64,000 nucleotides of DNA, taken from NCBI RefSeq assembly GCF_019239235.1, contig NZ_JAAZTS010000011.1, positions 50,622-114,621 of the forward strand, given 5' to 3'. Source of the DNA: Caecibacteroides pullorum (lineage in GTDB: Bacteria > Bacteroidota > Bacteroidia > Bacteroidales > Bacteroidaceae). Shown here in pieces: positions 26,593 through 35,448 of this stretch. Position 1 is the stretch's first letter, and the number at the start of each line of letters is the position of its first letter. Position numbers and translations under genes: made by a program. Under the pieces are notes generated by a model. It ran no database searches. It was given only the letters and a program-made list of their open reading frames with translations, and was not told where the DNA came from.

Positions 26593-27621
26593 TCAGTTAA
26601 AATGTTGTGACTTACGTTGACTTACAATGACGTAGATGATGACCGGCGCGCCGATGATGGGAGTGACTGCGTTCAGTGGGATAATGCCGGCATCGCCGGG
26701 CAAGATGCAGATCAGGTTGCAAAGAAGGGCTACGGCTCCACCGCTCAGAATGGTGACGGGCAGCAGCGAGTGGTGGTTGGACGTGCCCAGCAGCATGCGG
26801 GCCACATGGGGGACGGCCAGGCCGATGAAAGCCACCGGACCGCAAAAGGCAGTAGTGATGGCGGTGAGCAGGCCGGTTACTACCAGCAGCCAGTTGCGTA
26901 CGCGGCGGATGTTCACTCCCAGGTTCTCGGCATACCTTTCCCCCAGTAACAAGGCATTGAGTGGCTTGATGAGCATCAGGGCGCCTGCCAGTCCCAATAA
27001 AGTGACCGATGCAAAGGCGGGCATCTGTTGCAGCGAGACGCCGCCGAAGTTTCCCATGCCCCAGATGATGTACGACTGCACTCCCTCGGCTGTGGCAAAG
27101 AAATTGAGCAGTGAAATGGCAGACGAGGCAATGTAGCCTATCATGATGCCCGTGATGAGCAGCATCACGTTGCTCTTGATCAGTGTAGAGAAGAACAGGA
27201 TGAGGGCCATGATGGCCATCGCTCCGATGAAGGCTCCTGCCAGAACTGACAGAAACCCTGAGAGGCTGAATGTACCTGCCGTGACGCTTCCTCCGAACAG
27301 CAGCATGACAAAAGCTACCCCCAAACTAGCCCCCGAATTAATACCCAGAATGGAGGGGCCTGCCAGCGGATTCTTGAAAGCCGTCTGCAGCATGAGCCCG
27401 CACACGGCCAGGGCACCGCCGCACAGCAAGGCTGTTAGTGCCTGTGGCAGGCGGGCTTCCCATACGATGAAACTCCAGCTGGCTTTGCTGCTTTCACCAC
27501 CGGTCAGGATATGCCACACGTCGGCGGGGGGAATGTTCACTGAACCAATCAGCAGATTGGCTATGAACAACAGCAGGATGACTCCTGTCAAGCCTATACC
27601 GTATTTGCAGCCTCTATTCAT
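26593..27621 (-). CDS. FecCD/BtuC-type ABC permease, probable vitamin B12 importer
   Basis: A 342-aa inner-membrane permease with about ten hydrophobic segments. Family motifs: LPQALTALLCGGALAVCGLM near residue 55 (core: RLPQALTALL), FKNPLAGPSILGINSGA near 85 and FIGLAVPHVARMLLG near 265. The BtuC/FecCD family moves cobalamin or iron-siderophores from periplasm to cytoplasm with a BtuD-type ATPase. It is the fourth gene of the riboswitch-controlled operon, so cobalamin is the likely substrate. No ATPase gene follows; BtuD must come from elsewhere. Confidence 0.9.
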   Translation of the reverse strand: MNRGCKYGIGLTGVILLLFIANLLIGSVNIPPADVWHILTGGESSKASWSFIVWEARLPQALTALLCGGALAVCGLMLQTAFKNPLAGPSILGINSGASLGVAFVMLLFGGSVTAGTFSLSGFLSVLAGAFIGAMAIMALILFFSTLIKSNVMLLITGIMIGYIASSAISLLNFFATAEGVQSYIIWGMGNFGGVSLQQMPAFASVTLLGLAGALMLIKPLNALLLGERYAENLGVNIRRVRNWLLVVTGLLTAITTAFCGPVAFIGLAVPHVARMLLGTSNHHSLLPVTILSGGAVALLCNLICILPGDAGIIPLNAVTPIIGAPVIIYVIVSQRKSQHFN

Positions 27622-27622
27622 A

Positions 27623-28762
27623 TCAGTTTTCTTTTAATTCTTTATAATAACGCAGTCCGTCAGAGATGTCCGTTTCTGGATGTAGGATCTGTATCAAATC
27701 TGCCAGCAACCTGTCTGGATGGAAAGGGGTTTCTTCATAAAAAGCGACCTTTCCGGTATTACAGCCATAGACGCGGCGTTCTTTGAACGCCTTGAAGCCT
27801 GTGTAACCCACGAAGTCGGCTTGCAAGTCAGCATAAGTCATGTCGTGCTGGCGGTTGTACTTGATGAGCCATATGTCTGCATCGCCTGCTTTCTCGAATA
27901 CCGTTTCGAAGGGCAGAGGGACAGAGCCACTATGAGCGTCTTTGGCAAAAGCGTAATCGCTGTATGCATCTTCCAGTAATCGGCCTGTTGTGCTGCGTCC
28001 GCCGGGCACATACCAGGCTGAACCGTTTTTCAACTCACAGACCACCGACAGGCGGACGGATGACAGGGCTGCCCGGTGTTTGAGCCGGTTGTAACTGCTG
28101 TCCACGCGGGCGAACAGGCTGTCGGCCTGCGAGACGGTTCCGAACAGCCGGCCATAGAAGCGCATCCATTCTGCACGTCCCAGGGCCGAAGTTTCCATAT
28201 AGTCGGCGCATTCGATGATGGGCGTTCCCAGTTTCTCCACCCGTCCATATCCACCACTGTTTTCGAAGGGAGACAGCAGGATGGCGTCGGGATGGAGGTC
28301 GATGATACGTTCCATGTCCGGATTCATGCCGTCGCCGCAATCGGCTATACGCCCCTGGTTTACGGCTTTATGCAGTTCGGGTAGCTTAATGTATTTCAAG
28401 TCACATACGCCACCGATCGCATTTCCGGCACCTAATTCATGAAGCAATCCGCAGTGGACAGAAGAATAGACCACCGCTTTTGTTAAAGGAGTGCGTACCA
28501 CTGTACCTGCTGGCAGATTATCGGGCAGATCGTTCGATTTAGGCACCAGTATATAGGTATGCAGTGTTTTAAGCGTGTCCCAAGGATTTCGCAGCGTGGC
28601 TACCGTATAGCCGGGATAATCCACGAGCGTCAGGTTCTCGGCGTAGCGCAGGGATAGGGTATCTCCTTCCGTAGAAGCAGGGAGAGCCTTGCCCCTTCCG
28701 CTACAGGCGGAAAGAAACAAGGCCGCTCCCCAGATGAATATGAATATAGGAAATCTTCTCAT
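27623..28762 (-). CDS. Periplasmic substrate-binding lipoprotein, BtuF-like
   Basis: A 379-aa lipoprotein (lipobox LFLSAC, Cys at about residue 20). The mature part has the type III binding-protein pattern: VVRTPLTKAVVYSS, GAGNAIGGVCD, then DMERIIDLHPDAILLSPF and a second lobe. It would deliver cobalamin to the permease, whose gene begins 1 bp after this stop. It lies 5 bp after the btuG-like gene. Specificity is inferred from the operon and its riboswitch. Confidence 0.88.
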   Translation of the reverse strand: MRRFPIFIFIWGAALFLSACSGRGKALPASTEGDTLSLRYAENLTLVDYPGYTVATLRNPWDTLKTLHTYILVPKSNDLPDNLPAGTVVRTPLTKAVVYSSVHCGLLHELGAGNAIGGVCDLKYIKLPELHKAVNQGRIADCGDGMNPDMERIIDLHPDAILLSPFENSGGYGRVEKLGTPIIECADYMETSALGRAEWMRFYGRLFGTVSQADSLFARVDSSYNRLKHRAALSSVRLSVVCELKNGSAWYVPGGRSTTGRLLEDAYSDYAFAKDAHSGSVPLPFETVFEKAGDADIWLIKYNRQHDMTYADLQADFVGYTGFKAFKERRVYGCNTGKVAFYEETPFHPDRLLADLIQILHPETDISDGLRYYKELKEN

Positions 28763-28767
28763 GGGAT

Positions 28768-29883
28768 TTAGTTGAAGAATACGGCTGAATTCGGACTGAT
28801 ACCTCCCGCATCGAACTTCTCGACAAAGGTTCCGTCTTTCTTGAAACGATAGATGGTGCCGTTGGTCTTATAATCGGTGGTGCTTATGTAAATGTCCCCA
28901 TTGTATTCATCGTCTACGGCTATCATGTAGATGGTACTGGTTTTCAGTTCTTCGGGAATGTCTTTCAGGAAGGAAGTCTGGTCCATCTGTCCCGTACGGA
29001 TGTTATAGGAGAAAAATTTTGTTTCAGGATTGGTGTACGAAGAGTAGGTGAGGTAGAGCATGTCGTTTCCTGCCCCCATCTTGGTAACTTCGCCCAAGGG
29101 TGTCACCTGATTATTGTTGTTAGGGTCTATCATTTGGAGCGAATAGCCTACATCAACGTAGTTTCCCCATGAAATAAGAAATATTTTATCCTCCTCTTCA
29201 ATCAAGGTATTCGGATTCAGATCTACTGTCAGCGTTTCCTTCAAGCTGAACGTGTTCAGGTCTATCACCTTTACCTCGTTGTGGTAAACATATTCGGCTG
29301 TACAGCTGTTGGCCACGTAGAGCATGTCCTTGCAGATGGCCACGCCTTCCAGGTTGTCGCCCAGCTCCGTAAGCTTGCTTTCTACCTTCAAGGTCTGTGC
29401 GTTGATTTTGGCTACTACGCCACCCCAGAAGGAAGCATATATGTAACCGTCTTCAGCAGCCAGGTAACGAATGCCTGCGCTCAGTTCCGGGTCTGTGACA
29501 AACGAAAGTCGTTGTTGCTCCACGCCGGCAGAGTTGAGTTTAGCCAGATAATTCGATCCATAGACAGCCACATAGATTTCTCCTTCATATTCGATCATAC
29601 ACTGACCTGTATCTCCCAGCTTGGCATCATTCTGATAGCTGTAAATGTCGCTAATGAAATCCGCATCGCCGTTAGGCGCATAGAATGAGATTCCCGCATT
29701 ATTGCCATTATAGGAGCCTTCGTTCAGGAAGAAGGCGCGCACTTGCGGTAACTGGACCTTCGACCCCGTATCGTCGCGGTCATCGTCGTTATTACCGTTG
29801 TCGTCGCTACAAGAAGATAAACTTACACTCACGGCCAGCATGCACAGCAGGCCATACCATAGATTACTTGCTTTCATTTTCAT
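28768..29883 (-). CDS. btuG: BtuG-type surface lipoprotein (beta-propeller), cobalamin binding
   Basis: A 371-aa lipoprotein: signal peptide, lipobox SLSSC near residue 25, then an Asp/Asn-rich stretch (DDNGNNDDDRDD) typical of surface-exported Bacteroides lipoproteins. The mature part is a series of YncE/DUF5074-like propeller blades (AGISFYAPNGDADF, KINAQTLKVESKL, VKVIDLNTFSLKETL). Position between btuB and btuF under a cobalamin riboswitch matches BtuG, which binds B12 very tightly on the cell surface and caps BtuB (established for B. thetaiotaomicron). Two in-frame ATGs lie at the start. Confidence 0.85.
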   Translation of the reverse strand: MKMKASNLWYGLLCMLAVSVSLSSCSDDNGNNDDDRDDTGSKVQLPQVRAFFLNEGSYNGNNAGISFYAPNGDADFISDIYSYQNDAKLGDTGQCMIEYEGEIYVAVYGSNYLAKLNSAGVEQQRLSFVTDPELSAGIRYLAAEDGYIYASFWGGVVAKINAQTLKVESKLTELGDNLEGVAICKDMLYVANSCTAEYVYHNEVKVIDLNTFSLKETLTVDLNPNTLIEEEDKIFLISWGNYVDVGYSLQMIDPNNNNQVTPLGEVTKMGAGNDMLYLTYSSYTNPETKFFSYNIRTGQMDQTSFLKDIPEELKTSTIYMIAVDDEYNGDIYISTTDYKTNGTIYRFKKDGTFVEKFDAGGISPNSAVFFN

Positions 29884-29946
29884 ACTTTGTTTATATTTAA
29901 GTCAATCATATTTATTTTTATTTAAGTATTAGATTTTTCCGTTGTA

Positions 29947-31965
29947 TCAGAAATAGAAACTGCCGGTTAGTCGCCACGAACGGCCCGGCATGGGGTAATA
30001 CTTGATTACGTCATACTGCTCGTCCGCCAGGTTCAGCACCTCGGCCTTTACGGCTATGCGTCCCTGTTTCAGGTTGAAATTGCGCGAAAGGCTCAGGCTC
30101 TGCTCCACATAGCCGTCTATTCTGTTTTCGGGTAAGTTCTGTGACATATAATATCGTTCACCTACGCCCACCAGCGAATATCCCAAGCTGAGCCAGGGGG
30201 TGCCGACAATAAGCGAGGCGCTTCCACTGTGTACGGGTGTATAGGGCAACTGGTCACGATAGTTCTTGGCATCGGGGTCGGTCAGGTCGATGGCTTTCTG
30301 CCACATGTAGTTACCGCTGAACGTAAGGTCATAACCCGATGCCAGTGTTGCCGAAGCAGCCAGAGTGGCGTCTATGCCCGCTGCATGCACCCGTCCGTAG
30401 TTGGCCATCTTCCATGTGTAGGTAGAGGGGAAGGCCACGATCTTGTCCGTCACGTTGTTGAAGTAACCGTCCAGTGTGACGGACAGATAGTCCAGCCAGG
30501 CAGCTTTCTGCAGACTCCAAGTTAGGCCGGCAGTGTATTCGTTCGCCTTCTCTGGCCGCAGATTACGGTTTCCCAAGCGGTAATAATAAAGATCATTGAA
30601 GGTGGGCAGGCGGAAGGTGCTCTTGTACATCAGCCGCAGGAAAAGCTCCTCTTCTTGCCAGGGCTTCAGGCTGACAGATAAGGAGGGTGCGAAGCGGCGG
30701 AAGTTGTCGGGTGCCTCGCCTTTTTCCACATGTTCAAAAGTAGCGGTATGTACCAATAAAGCCGTAGCTGTTAACCAGTCGTTGCTATAGCGGGCATTGA
30801 ATGCGCTGATGGAAGTTAAGCGTGTGGGAAAGGGGCATTCGGGCAAGGTGTTGTGCAGCGTATTCGCCACTCCGTCCTGTGCCAAGGAAAAGGATAATCC
30901 TTCCAGCGGACGGTAGAGGACAGATGCCGACAGATAGTATTCATCCTGTTTGTGGTGTTCGCTATAGGTGCCGTCAGTATATTCCGCTCCTTGGTCTTCG
31001 TAGCGGTTCCAGCCATGATTGTATTTGCCCTGTACCTGCATAGCCCATCGTGGATTGAACTGTTTCTTGTAACGGGTCTGTACAAAGATGTTTTCATCCC
31101 ACAAGCGTTCGTCAGATAAAGGATTGTAGAGAGTGACGGCTCCGGGCAGTCCACGGCGGGAACGGTAATAGTAAGCCTTTACATCCAGTTCACTATTGTC
31201 TTTGAATGTATGATATAGGTTGGCTTCGCCCTGCCCTGAGAGTATGTCGGAATTGTTACGTCGTTCTTGTGTGACGTATTTCCCGTTTACCAATGTAAAA
31301 GGATAGTTACCGTCGGCCCGCATGAAACTGCCGTCAACAGCCAGACGTGTACGGCTGCTCAGTTGCTGCCACCAGCGCAGGGACGGTGTAATGTATCCGA
31401 AAGATCCTCCACTGACACGGGCGCGCAAGGCATAGCGGCGGCCTTCATCAAAATGAGGCTTCTCGGTTTCGATACTGAGAACGCCTGCCGAGGCATAGTG
31501 TCGGGCTGTCTGCAATAAATCGTCCGTCTGTCCTACGGCTAGCGTAACCATCGACACGTTGTCCAGTGAAAACCGTCCGATGTCTATTTGCCCGGCTTGG
31601 CAGTTACTCACTGTCACGCCATCATAACTCACCGCTGTATGTGCAGCTCCCATGTTACGGACCGAAACGGTCTTTAGGCCACCTATACCGCCGTAGTCGC
31701 GCACCTGTGCTCCGGCAAAGCGGCGTACGGCATCGGCCATGTCTTGAATACCCAGACGCTCGATGTCCTGCCCCGACAGGCTCTGTACGGGTGCTGTCGA
31801 GGTCAGCTTGTTGGGTACACGTCGGGCAGTGACGGTTACACGGTCTATCTGGTGTATCCTGTCCGTAATCGTGTCGCTCGCTTCCTGAGCCATGGCTCCG
31901 CCAGACAGCAACAACGCTACAATCCAACCTCCCCATCGCCGATGGAAAAGACAAATTTGTTTCAT
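29947..31965 (-). CDS. btuB: TonB-dependent cobalamin receptor BtuB
   Basis: A 672-aa outer-membrane receptor starting MKQICLFHRRWGG at 31965; the frame is open upstream to 32082, but that part is riboswitch RNA. A signal peptide ends at AMAQ. A TonB-box-like segment (VDRVTVTARR type) precedes the plug domain (IERLGIQDMADAVRRFAGAQV), followed by the 22-strand barrel ending in aromatic F (LTGSFYF). It takes cobalamin through the outer membrane using TonB energy. First gene of the B12 operon. Confidence 0.93.
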   Translation of the reverse strand: MKQICLFHRRWGGWIVALLLSGGAMAQEASDTITDRIHQIDRVTVTARRVPNKLTSTAPVQSLSGQDIERLGIQDMADAVRRFAGAQVRDYGGIGGLKTVSVRNMGAAHTAVSYDGVTVSNCQAGQIDIGRFSLDNVSMVTLAVGQTDDLLQTARHYASAGVLSIETEKPHFDEGRRYALRARVSGGSFGYITPSLRWWQQLSSRTRLAVDGSFMRADGNYPFTLVNGKYVTQERRNNSDILSGQGEANLYHTFKDNSELDVKAYYYRSRRGLPGAVTLYNPLSDERLWDENIFVQTRYKKQFNPRWAMQVQGKYNHGWNRYEDQGAEYTDGTYSEHHKQDEYYLSASVLYRPLEGLSFSLAQDGVANTLHNTLPECPFPTRLTSISAFNARYSNDWLTATALLVHTATFEHVEKGEAPDNFRRFAPSLSVSLKPWQEEELFLRLMYKSTFRLPTFNDLYYYRLGNRNLRPEKANEYTAGLTWSLQKAAWLDYLSVTLDGYFNNVTDKIVAFPSTYTWKMANYGRVHAAGIDATLAASATLASGYDLTFSGNYMWQKAIDLTDPDAKNYRDQLPYTPVHSGSASLIVGTPWLSLGYSLVGVGERYYMSQNLPENRIDGYVEQSLSLSRNFNLKQGRIAVKAEVLNLADEQYDVIKYYPMPGRSWRLTGSFYF

Positions 31966-32052
31966 TTCCTTTCTGTCAATCTGTAGTTGTATACTACTTT
32001 CTACACGATCTTTACGCTCATCCTCGCAAGCGTCAAGCATGATTTTTGTTTT

Positions 32053-32236
32053 GCAGGTCTTCTGACTCGTTTCGGAGAACATCGCCTTCCCGTCTTTTCC
32101 GCTTTGGCAGAAGTAACAGTGGCATAGAGCGTGTTGATGCTCTCAAGATGTGAAACTCACAGCAGCGGGACTGTTCGGGACTTTCACCCGATTCCCTTTT
32201 CATCCGCTAGCTTCGCAATTGGAAACTGGCAGAACA
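32053..32236 (-). promoter_or_regulatory. Cobalamin riboswitch of the btu operon
   Basis: The reverse strand has the conserved order of the AdoCbl/cobalamin aptamer: GGGAATCGGGTGAAAGTCCC, GACTGTCCCGCTGCTGTGA-like core (here CAGTCCCGCTGCTGTGA), the B12 box GCCACTG, GGGAAGGCG and the 3' closing GAGTCAGAAGACCTGC. About 87 nt separate it from the btuB start and would hold the expression platform. Bound cobalamin is expected to switch the operon off. Confidence 0.95.
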
Positions 32237-32245
32237 AAACTATTG

Positions 32246-32279
32246 CAAAGTTAGGAAAAGAATCTGAAACCAATGCAAA
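32246..32279 (-). promoter_or_regulatory. Promoter of the btu operon
   Basis: Reverse-strand TAACTTTG (32246-32253) with TTTG (32276-32279) 22 bp upstream, slightly longer than usual. The start would be near 32239, just before the aptamer. Confidence 0.65.
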
Positions 32280-32296
32280 GAAACCGATAGTTTTTA

Positions 32297-32304
32297 TAAC
32301 TTTG
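32297..32304 (+). promoter_or_regulatory. -7 element of the corA promoter
   Basis: TAACTTTG (TAnnTTTG) lies 31 bp before the corA ATG, back to back with the btu promoter. Confidence 0.5.
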
Positions 32305-32334
32305 TCCGAGGAACTTAAAACTATTCAGATAAAG

Positions 32335-33354
32335 ATGAAAAACAATTTATTGTCTGAACGCCTTACTTACAATGGTGACAATTGTACACATACTCATGTT
32401 CATTTGCTTAATTATTCATCCGACCATTTTAGTGAAACCATTTGCAATGATTTTGAGGAAATCATGTCACATACGCCTACCGAAAACAAATTGTGGATAA
32501 GGGTTCATGGATTGAAAGATACCGAATATATCCGGAATATATGTACTTATTTCAAAATCAACTTTTTGATGATGCAGGACATCTTGAATGTAGACCATCC
32601 CAGCAAAATCGAGAAGAACGGTGATTTCAATTTTGTAGTAACTCGTATTTTTCATGAAGATACCGAAACGTCTGTCAGACTGATACAAGGTGAGAATGTG
32701 GTGCTGACCTTTACTGAAGGTGAAGCTTCTTTTTTCGATGATGCGGTCAAGGCTTTGCAGGAAAACGTTTTGAAGATACGTACACGCTCGTCCGATTATC
32801 TCTTTTCTGTGTTATTCAACGAATTGGTTTCAAATTATGTTTCATTGGCTATTGAAACAGGCGATCAACTTGATGATCTTGAAACCGAATTGTTGGCTGC
32901 CACGACTAGTTATAACATTCGGATGCAATTGCAAATGTTGCGGAAACGCTACATGGAAATAAAACGGACAGTCGTACCGTTGAAGGATCAATATTCTAAA
33001 ATTTTGCATCCGGATTCCGAGCTTATCAATGAGACCAACCGTCCTTTTTTCAATGATGTCAACGACCACTTGCTCAATGCCGTACAGCTTGTCGAAGGTT
33101 GCCGCGAAACGCTTTCATCACTGATGGATCTCTATATTTCGAACAGTGACATGCGCATGAATTACATCATGAAACGGCTTACGGTGGTATCTACTATTTT
33201 TATTCCGCTCACTTTTTTGGTAGGAGTGTGGGGCATGAATTTCAAGTTTATGCCCGAGCTCGATTGGAAATACGGATATCTGATGGCCTGGGGAGTAATG
33301 ATTGCTGCTGGAGTGGTTTCATACCTTATTTTACGTTCGCGTAAATGGCAATAG
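32335..33354 (+). CDS. corA: CorA-type magnesium/divalent cation transporter
   Basis: A 339-aa inner-membrane channel; start MKNNLLSERLTYN at 32335 (upstream open frame is the riboswitch complement). A large cytoplasmic N-terminal domain with a long helix is followed by two C-terminal membrane segments. The CorA signature GMN is in VGVWGMNFKFMPE near residue 300. It moves Mg2+ into the cell down its gradient. Divergent from the B12 operon and convergent with asparaginase (20-bp gap). Confidence 0.94.
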   Translation: MKNNLLSERLTYNGDNCTHTHVHLLNYSSDHFSETICNDFEEIMSHTPTENKLWIRVHGLKDTEYIRNICTYFKINFLMMQDILNVDHPSKIEKNGDFNFVVTRIFHEDTETSVRLIQGENVVLTFTEGEASFFDDAVKALQENVLKIRTRSSDYLFSVLFNELVSNYVSLAIETGDQLDDLETELLAATTSYNIRMQLQMLRKRYMEIKRTVVPLKDQYSKILHPDSELINETNRPFFNDVNDHLLNAVQLVEGCRETLSSLMDLYISNSDMRMNYIMKRLTVVSTIFIPLTFLVGVWGMNFKFMPELDWKYGYLMAWGVMIAAGVVSYLILRSRKWQ

Positions 33355-33374
33355 CTCCAGTAAGGTTGGGCTTA

Positions 33375-34424
33375 TTATTCTTTTGTGATTTCTCCTGCCA
33401 GATTTGAGTCCATGAGACGGCGTATTTCCTGTTGGTTCAGGCCGTGCCCCAGGAGGAACATCAGTTTGGTGACAGCACATTCGGGTGTGCTGTCGTAACC
33501 GCTGATAACACCTGTTTGGAGCAGTTGAAGACCGGTACCGTAGCGTTGCATTTCGACGACTCCCCGTTGACATTGAGTGATGTTGACGATGACGATGCCT
33601 CGTTCGTTTGCTTCTTTGAGTTGGCGGATCAGCCATTCTTTTTGTGGTGCATTGCCCGATCCGAAAGTCTTGAGTACCACGGCTTTGATACCTGGAACAT
33701 GGAGGACGGAGCTGACGATACTTTCACGAATACCGGGGAAAAGAGTCAGCACTACGACATTGGTATCAAACAGGTAGTGTGGCTTCATCGGTCGTGAAGG
33801 GTCGGGGCGACGTATCAGGTGTTCTTCGTAGCGGATGTGGATGCCCACTTTGGCTAGTGGCGGATAGTTGAAAGAACGGAAGGCATTGAAATTTTCCGCA
33901 TTGATTTTGGTCGTACGGTTACCGCGCATCAGTTCGTTTTCAAAGAATATGCAGACCTCGGGTACCATGGGTGTGCCGTCAGGACGGCGTGCGGCTGCTA
34001 TTTCAATAGCCGTAATGAGGTTCTCCTTGCCGTCGGTGCGCAGCATACCGATAGGTAGTTGCGAGCCAGTCAGAATGACGGGTTTCGACAGATTTTCAAG
34101 CATGAAACTCAGCGCGCAGGCTGTATAGGCCATCGTATCCGTACCATGCAGGATGACGAAGCCGTCATAGTCATTGTAATGGCTGCTGATGATTTTTACG
34201 ATCTTGGCCCAGAGTTCGGGTTCCATGTCTGATGAATCGATAGGTGGATTGAACTGGTAGGTAGAGATATGGCAGTTGAATCGTTTCAGTTCGGGTACGT
34301 GTTTCAGCAGTTGGTCGAAGTTAAAGCTTTCCAAGGCTCCGGTTTCAGGGTTCTCGATCATGCCGATGGTACCGCCGGTATATATCAGTAATACTGAAGG
34401 GCAATCCGCTGTTTTCATACGCAT
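33375..34424 (-). CDS. ansA: Type I (cytoplasmic) L-asparaginase
   Basis: A 349-aa enzyme hydrolysing asparagine to aspartate and ammonia. The first catalytic threonine is in LLIYTGGTIGMI near residue 15, and the second site is GFVILHGTDTMAYTA near 95. There is no signal peptide, so it is the cytoplasmic AnsA type. Two ATGs (34424, 34418) are possible starts. A promoter with GTTG, 20 bp and TACCTTTG lies at 34453-34484. Confidence 0.94.
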   Translation of the reverse strand: MRMKTADCPSVLLIYTGGTIGMIENPETGALESFNFDQLLKHVPELKRFNCHISTYQFNPPIDSSDMEPELWAKIVKIISSHYNDYDGFVILHGTDTMAYTACALSFMLENLSKPVILTGSQLPIGMLRTDGKENLITAIEIAAARRPDGTPMVPEVCIFFENELMRGNRTTKINAENFNAFRSFNYPPLAKVGIHIRYEEHLIRRPDPSRPMKPHYLFDTNVVVLTLFPGIRESIVSSVLHVPGIKAVVLKTFGSGNAPQKEWLIRQLKEANERGIVIVNITQCQRGVVEMQRYGTGLQLLQTGVISGYDSTPECAVTKLMFLLGHGLNQQEIRRLMDSNLAGEITKE

Positions 34425-34452
34425 TCTGCAGGCTTTTGTTTCTAATGTAGGG

Positions 34453-34484
34453 CAAAGGTACTAAACAAATTACAAATCCGCAAC
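34453..34484 (-). promoter_or_regulatory. Promoter of the asparaginase gene
   Basis: Reverse-strand GTTG (34481-34484), 20-bp spacer, TACCTTTG (34453-34460), about 29 bp before the start codon. It overlaps the last bases before the pseudogene end at 34490. Confidence 0.65.
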
Positions 34485-34489
34485 TTGTT

Positions 34490-35178
34490 TCAGAACTTGA
34501 AGCTCACCGAAGCATAGGGCAGGCAGTTGCGATACCAGTGTACGGAGTAGTAGCTCAGAGCTACCTTCGGATGCATTCTGGGGGCTGAAGGCCACTACGT
34601 TTCTTCGTGTCTTATAGTAGGCCGATACCTCTATTTGTCCGTTCTTCAGAAAATGTTTCCATCCTGCTTCGTAATGTTCCGAAGAGCGAGGCTTGAATCC
34701 GTCGATACTTGGCATGCGGAAGTCTGTTGGAAAAGCCAGGTAGTCGAAGCGCAGGTAATGGTAGAATTGTTCCATTCGTGAGAAGTGAAGGTAGATCAAT
34801 TCTTGCTCGGCCGGTTGGTATTTGAGCGAAAAACGGGGTTGTATGCTGTAGTACGAACGGCTGCTTTGGGGAATGTAACCTACAAAGTGTACGCCTACCT
34901 GAGTTGTGATTCGAGGGGTAATCCGTATCAGGTTGTCGTAGAAGAGGGAGAATTGGTTGATAGGTTCGTGTCTTGCCTGCGTCAGGTTGTCTAGAGAAGC
35001 CTGCGTCGTGCACTCACCAGGTAGGATAGTTTGTCCTTGATGTCAGTCCGTCGCTGACGGCGATGCGGAATTCATGACGATTGTTAGGCTGATAGGACGA
35101 CTTGTCTGTGTCTTGCGCCTTGATGATATTTACACTTGCAACCATACACAAAGATAATGCGATAAATTTGATTTTCAT
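34490..35178 (-). pseudogene. Chimeric decayed outer-membrane gene (signal-peptide fragment plus TonB receptor barrel pieces)
   Basis: From the ATG at 35178 the frame reads MKIKFIALSLCMVASVNI, then NNRHEFRIAVSDGL, and stops about residue 60. This is the start of a small Bacteroides outer-membrane protein. From there other frames carry TonB-receptor barrel pieces: DIKDKLSYLVSARR, then ITTQVGVHFVGYIPQSSRSY and QFYHYLRFDYLAFPTDFRMP, and after another shift LPYASVSFKF followed by a stop at 34490. The terminal aromatic is the barrel signature. At least two deletions and frameshifts joined two genes; no intact product is possible. Confidence 0.8.
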
Positions 35179-35370
35179 AATTTCTAATTCGTTTAGGTGT
35201 GAATACTCTTATTGATTTGTTTCTCTGAGAGCGTCCGGCCGGGCCGCTTTCACTCGTATAACGCAACCTTTGTAGAAATCCCCTATTCGTAGGGAGAATT
35301 TTTTCTGTATAAATTCGTTTTTCCCTTTCAGAAGCGTTGTAGAACAGGATGTGGGGGATTGTTTTTTGAG

Positions 35371-35430
35371 GGGAAAACGGTGTTTTATCAGTAGAAAAGC
35401 ATTGCTTTCCTTGAAAGAAAACAATGCTTT
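35371..35430. repeat. Degenerate 22-bp intergenic repeat array
   Basis: Cores CGGTG, CATTG and CAATG at 35378, 35400 and 35422 are exactly 22 bp apart, each after GAAAA and before TTT. AAGCATTG and CAATGCTT also form a hairpin that could end transcription of the permease gene (stop at 35449). The rest of the gap 35179-35448 shows nothing else. Confidence 0.6.
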
Positions 35431-35448
35431 TTTATCGTCAACAGAGGA

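Noticed and set aside
32131..32334. Longer start for corA
   Set aside because: The added residues are the complement of the cobalamin riboswitch and lie upstream of the corA -7 box.
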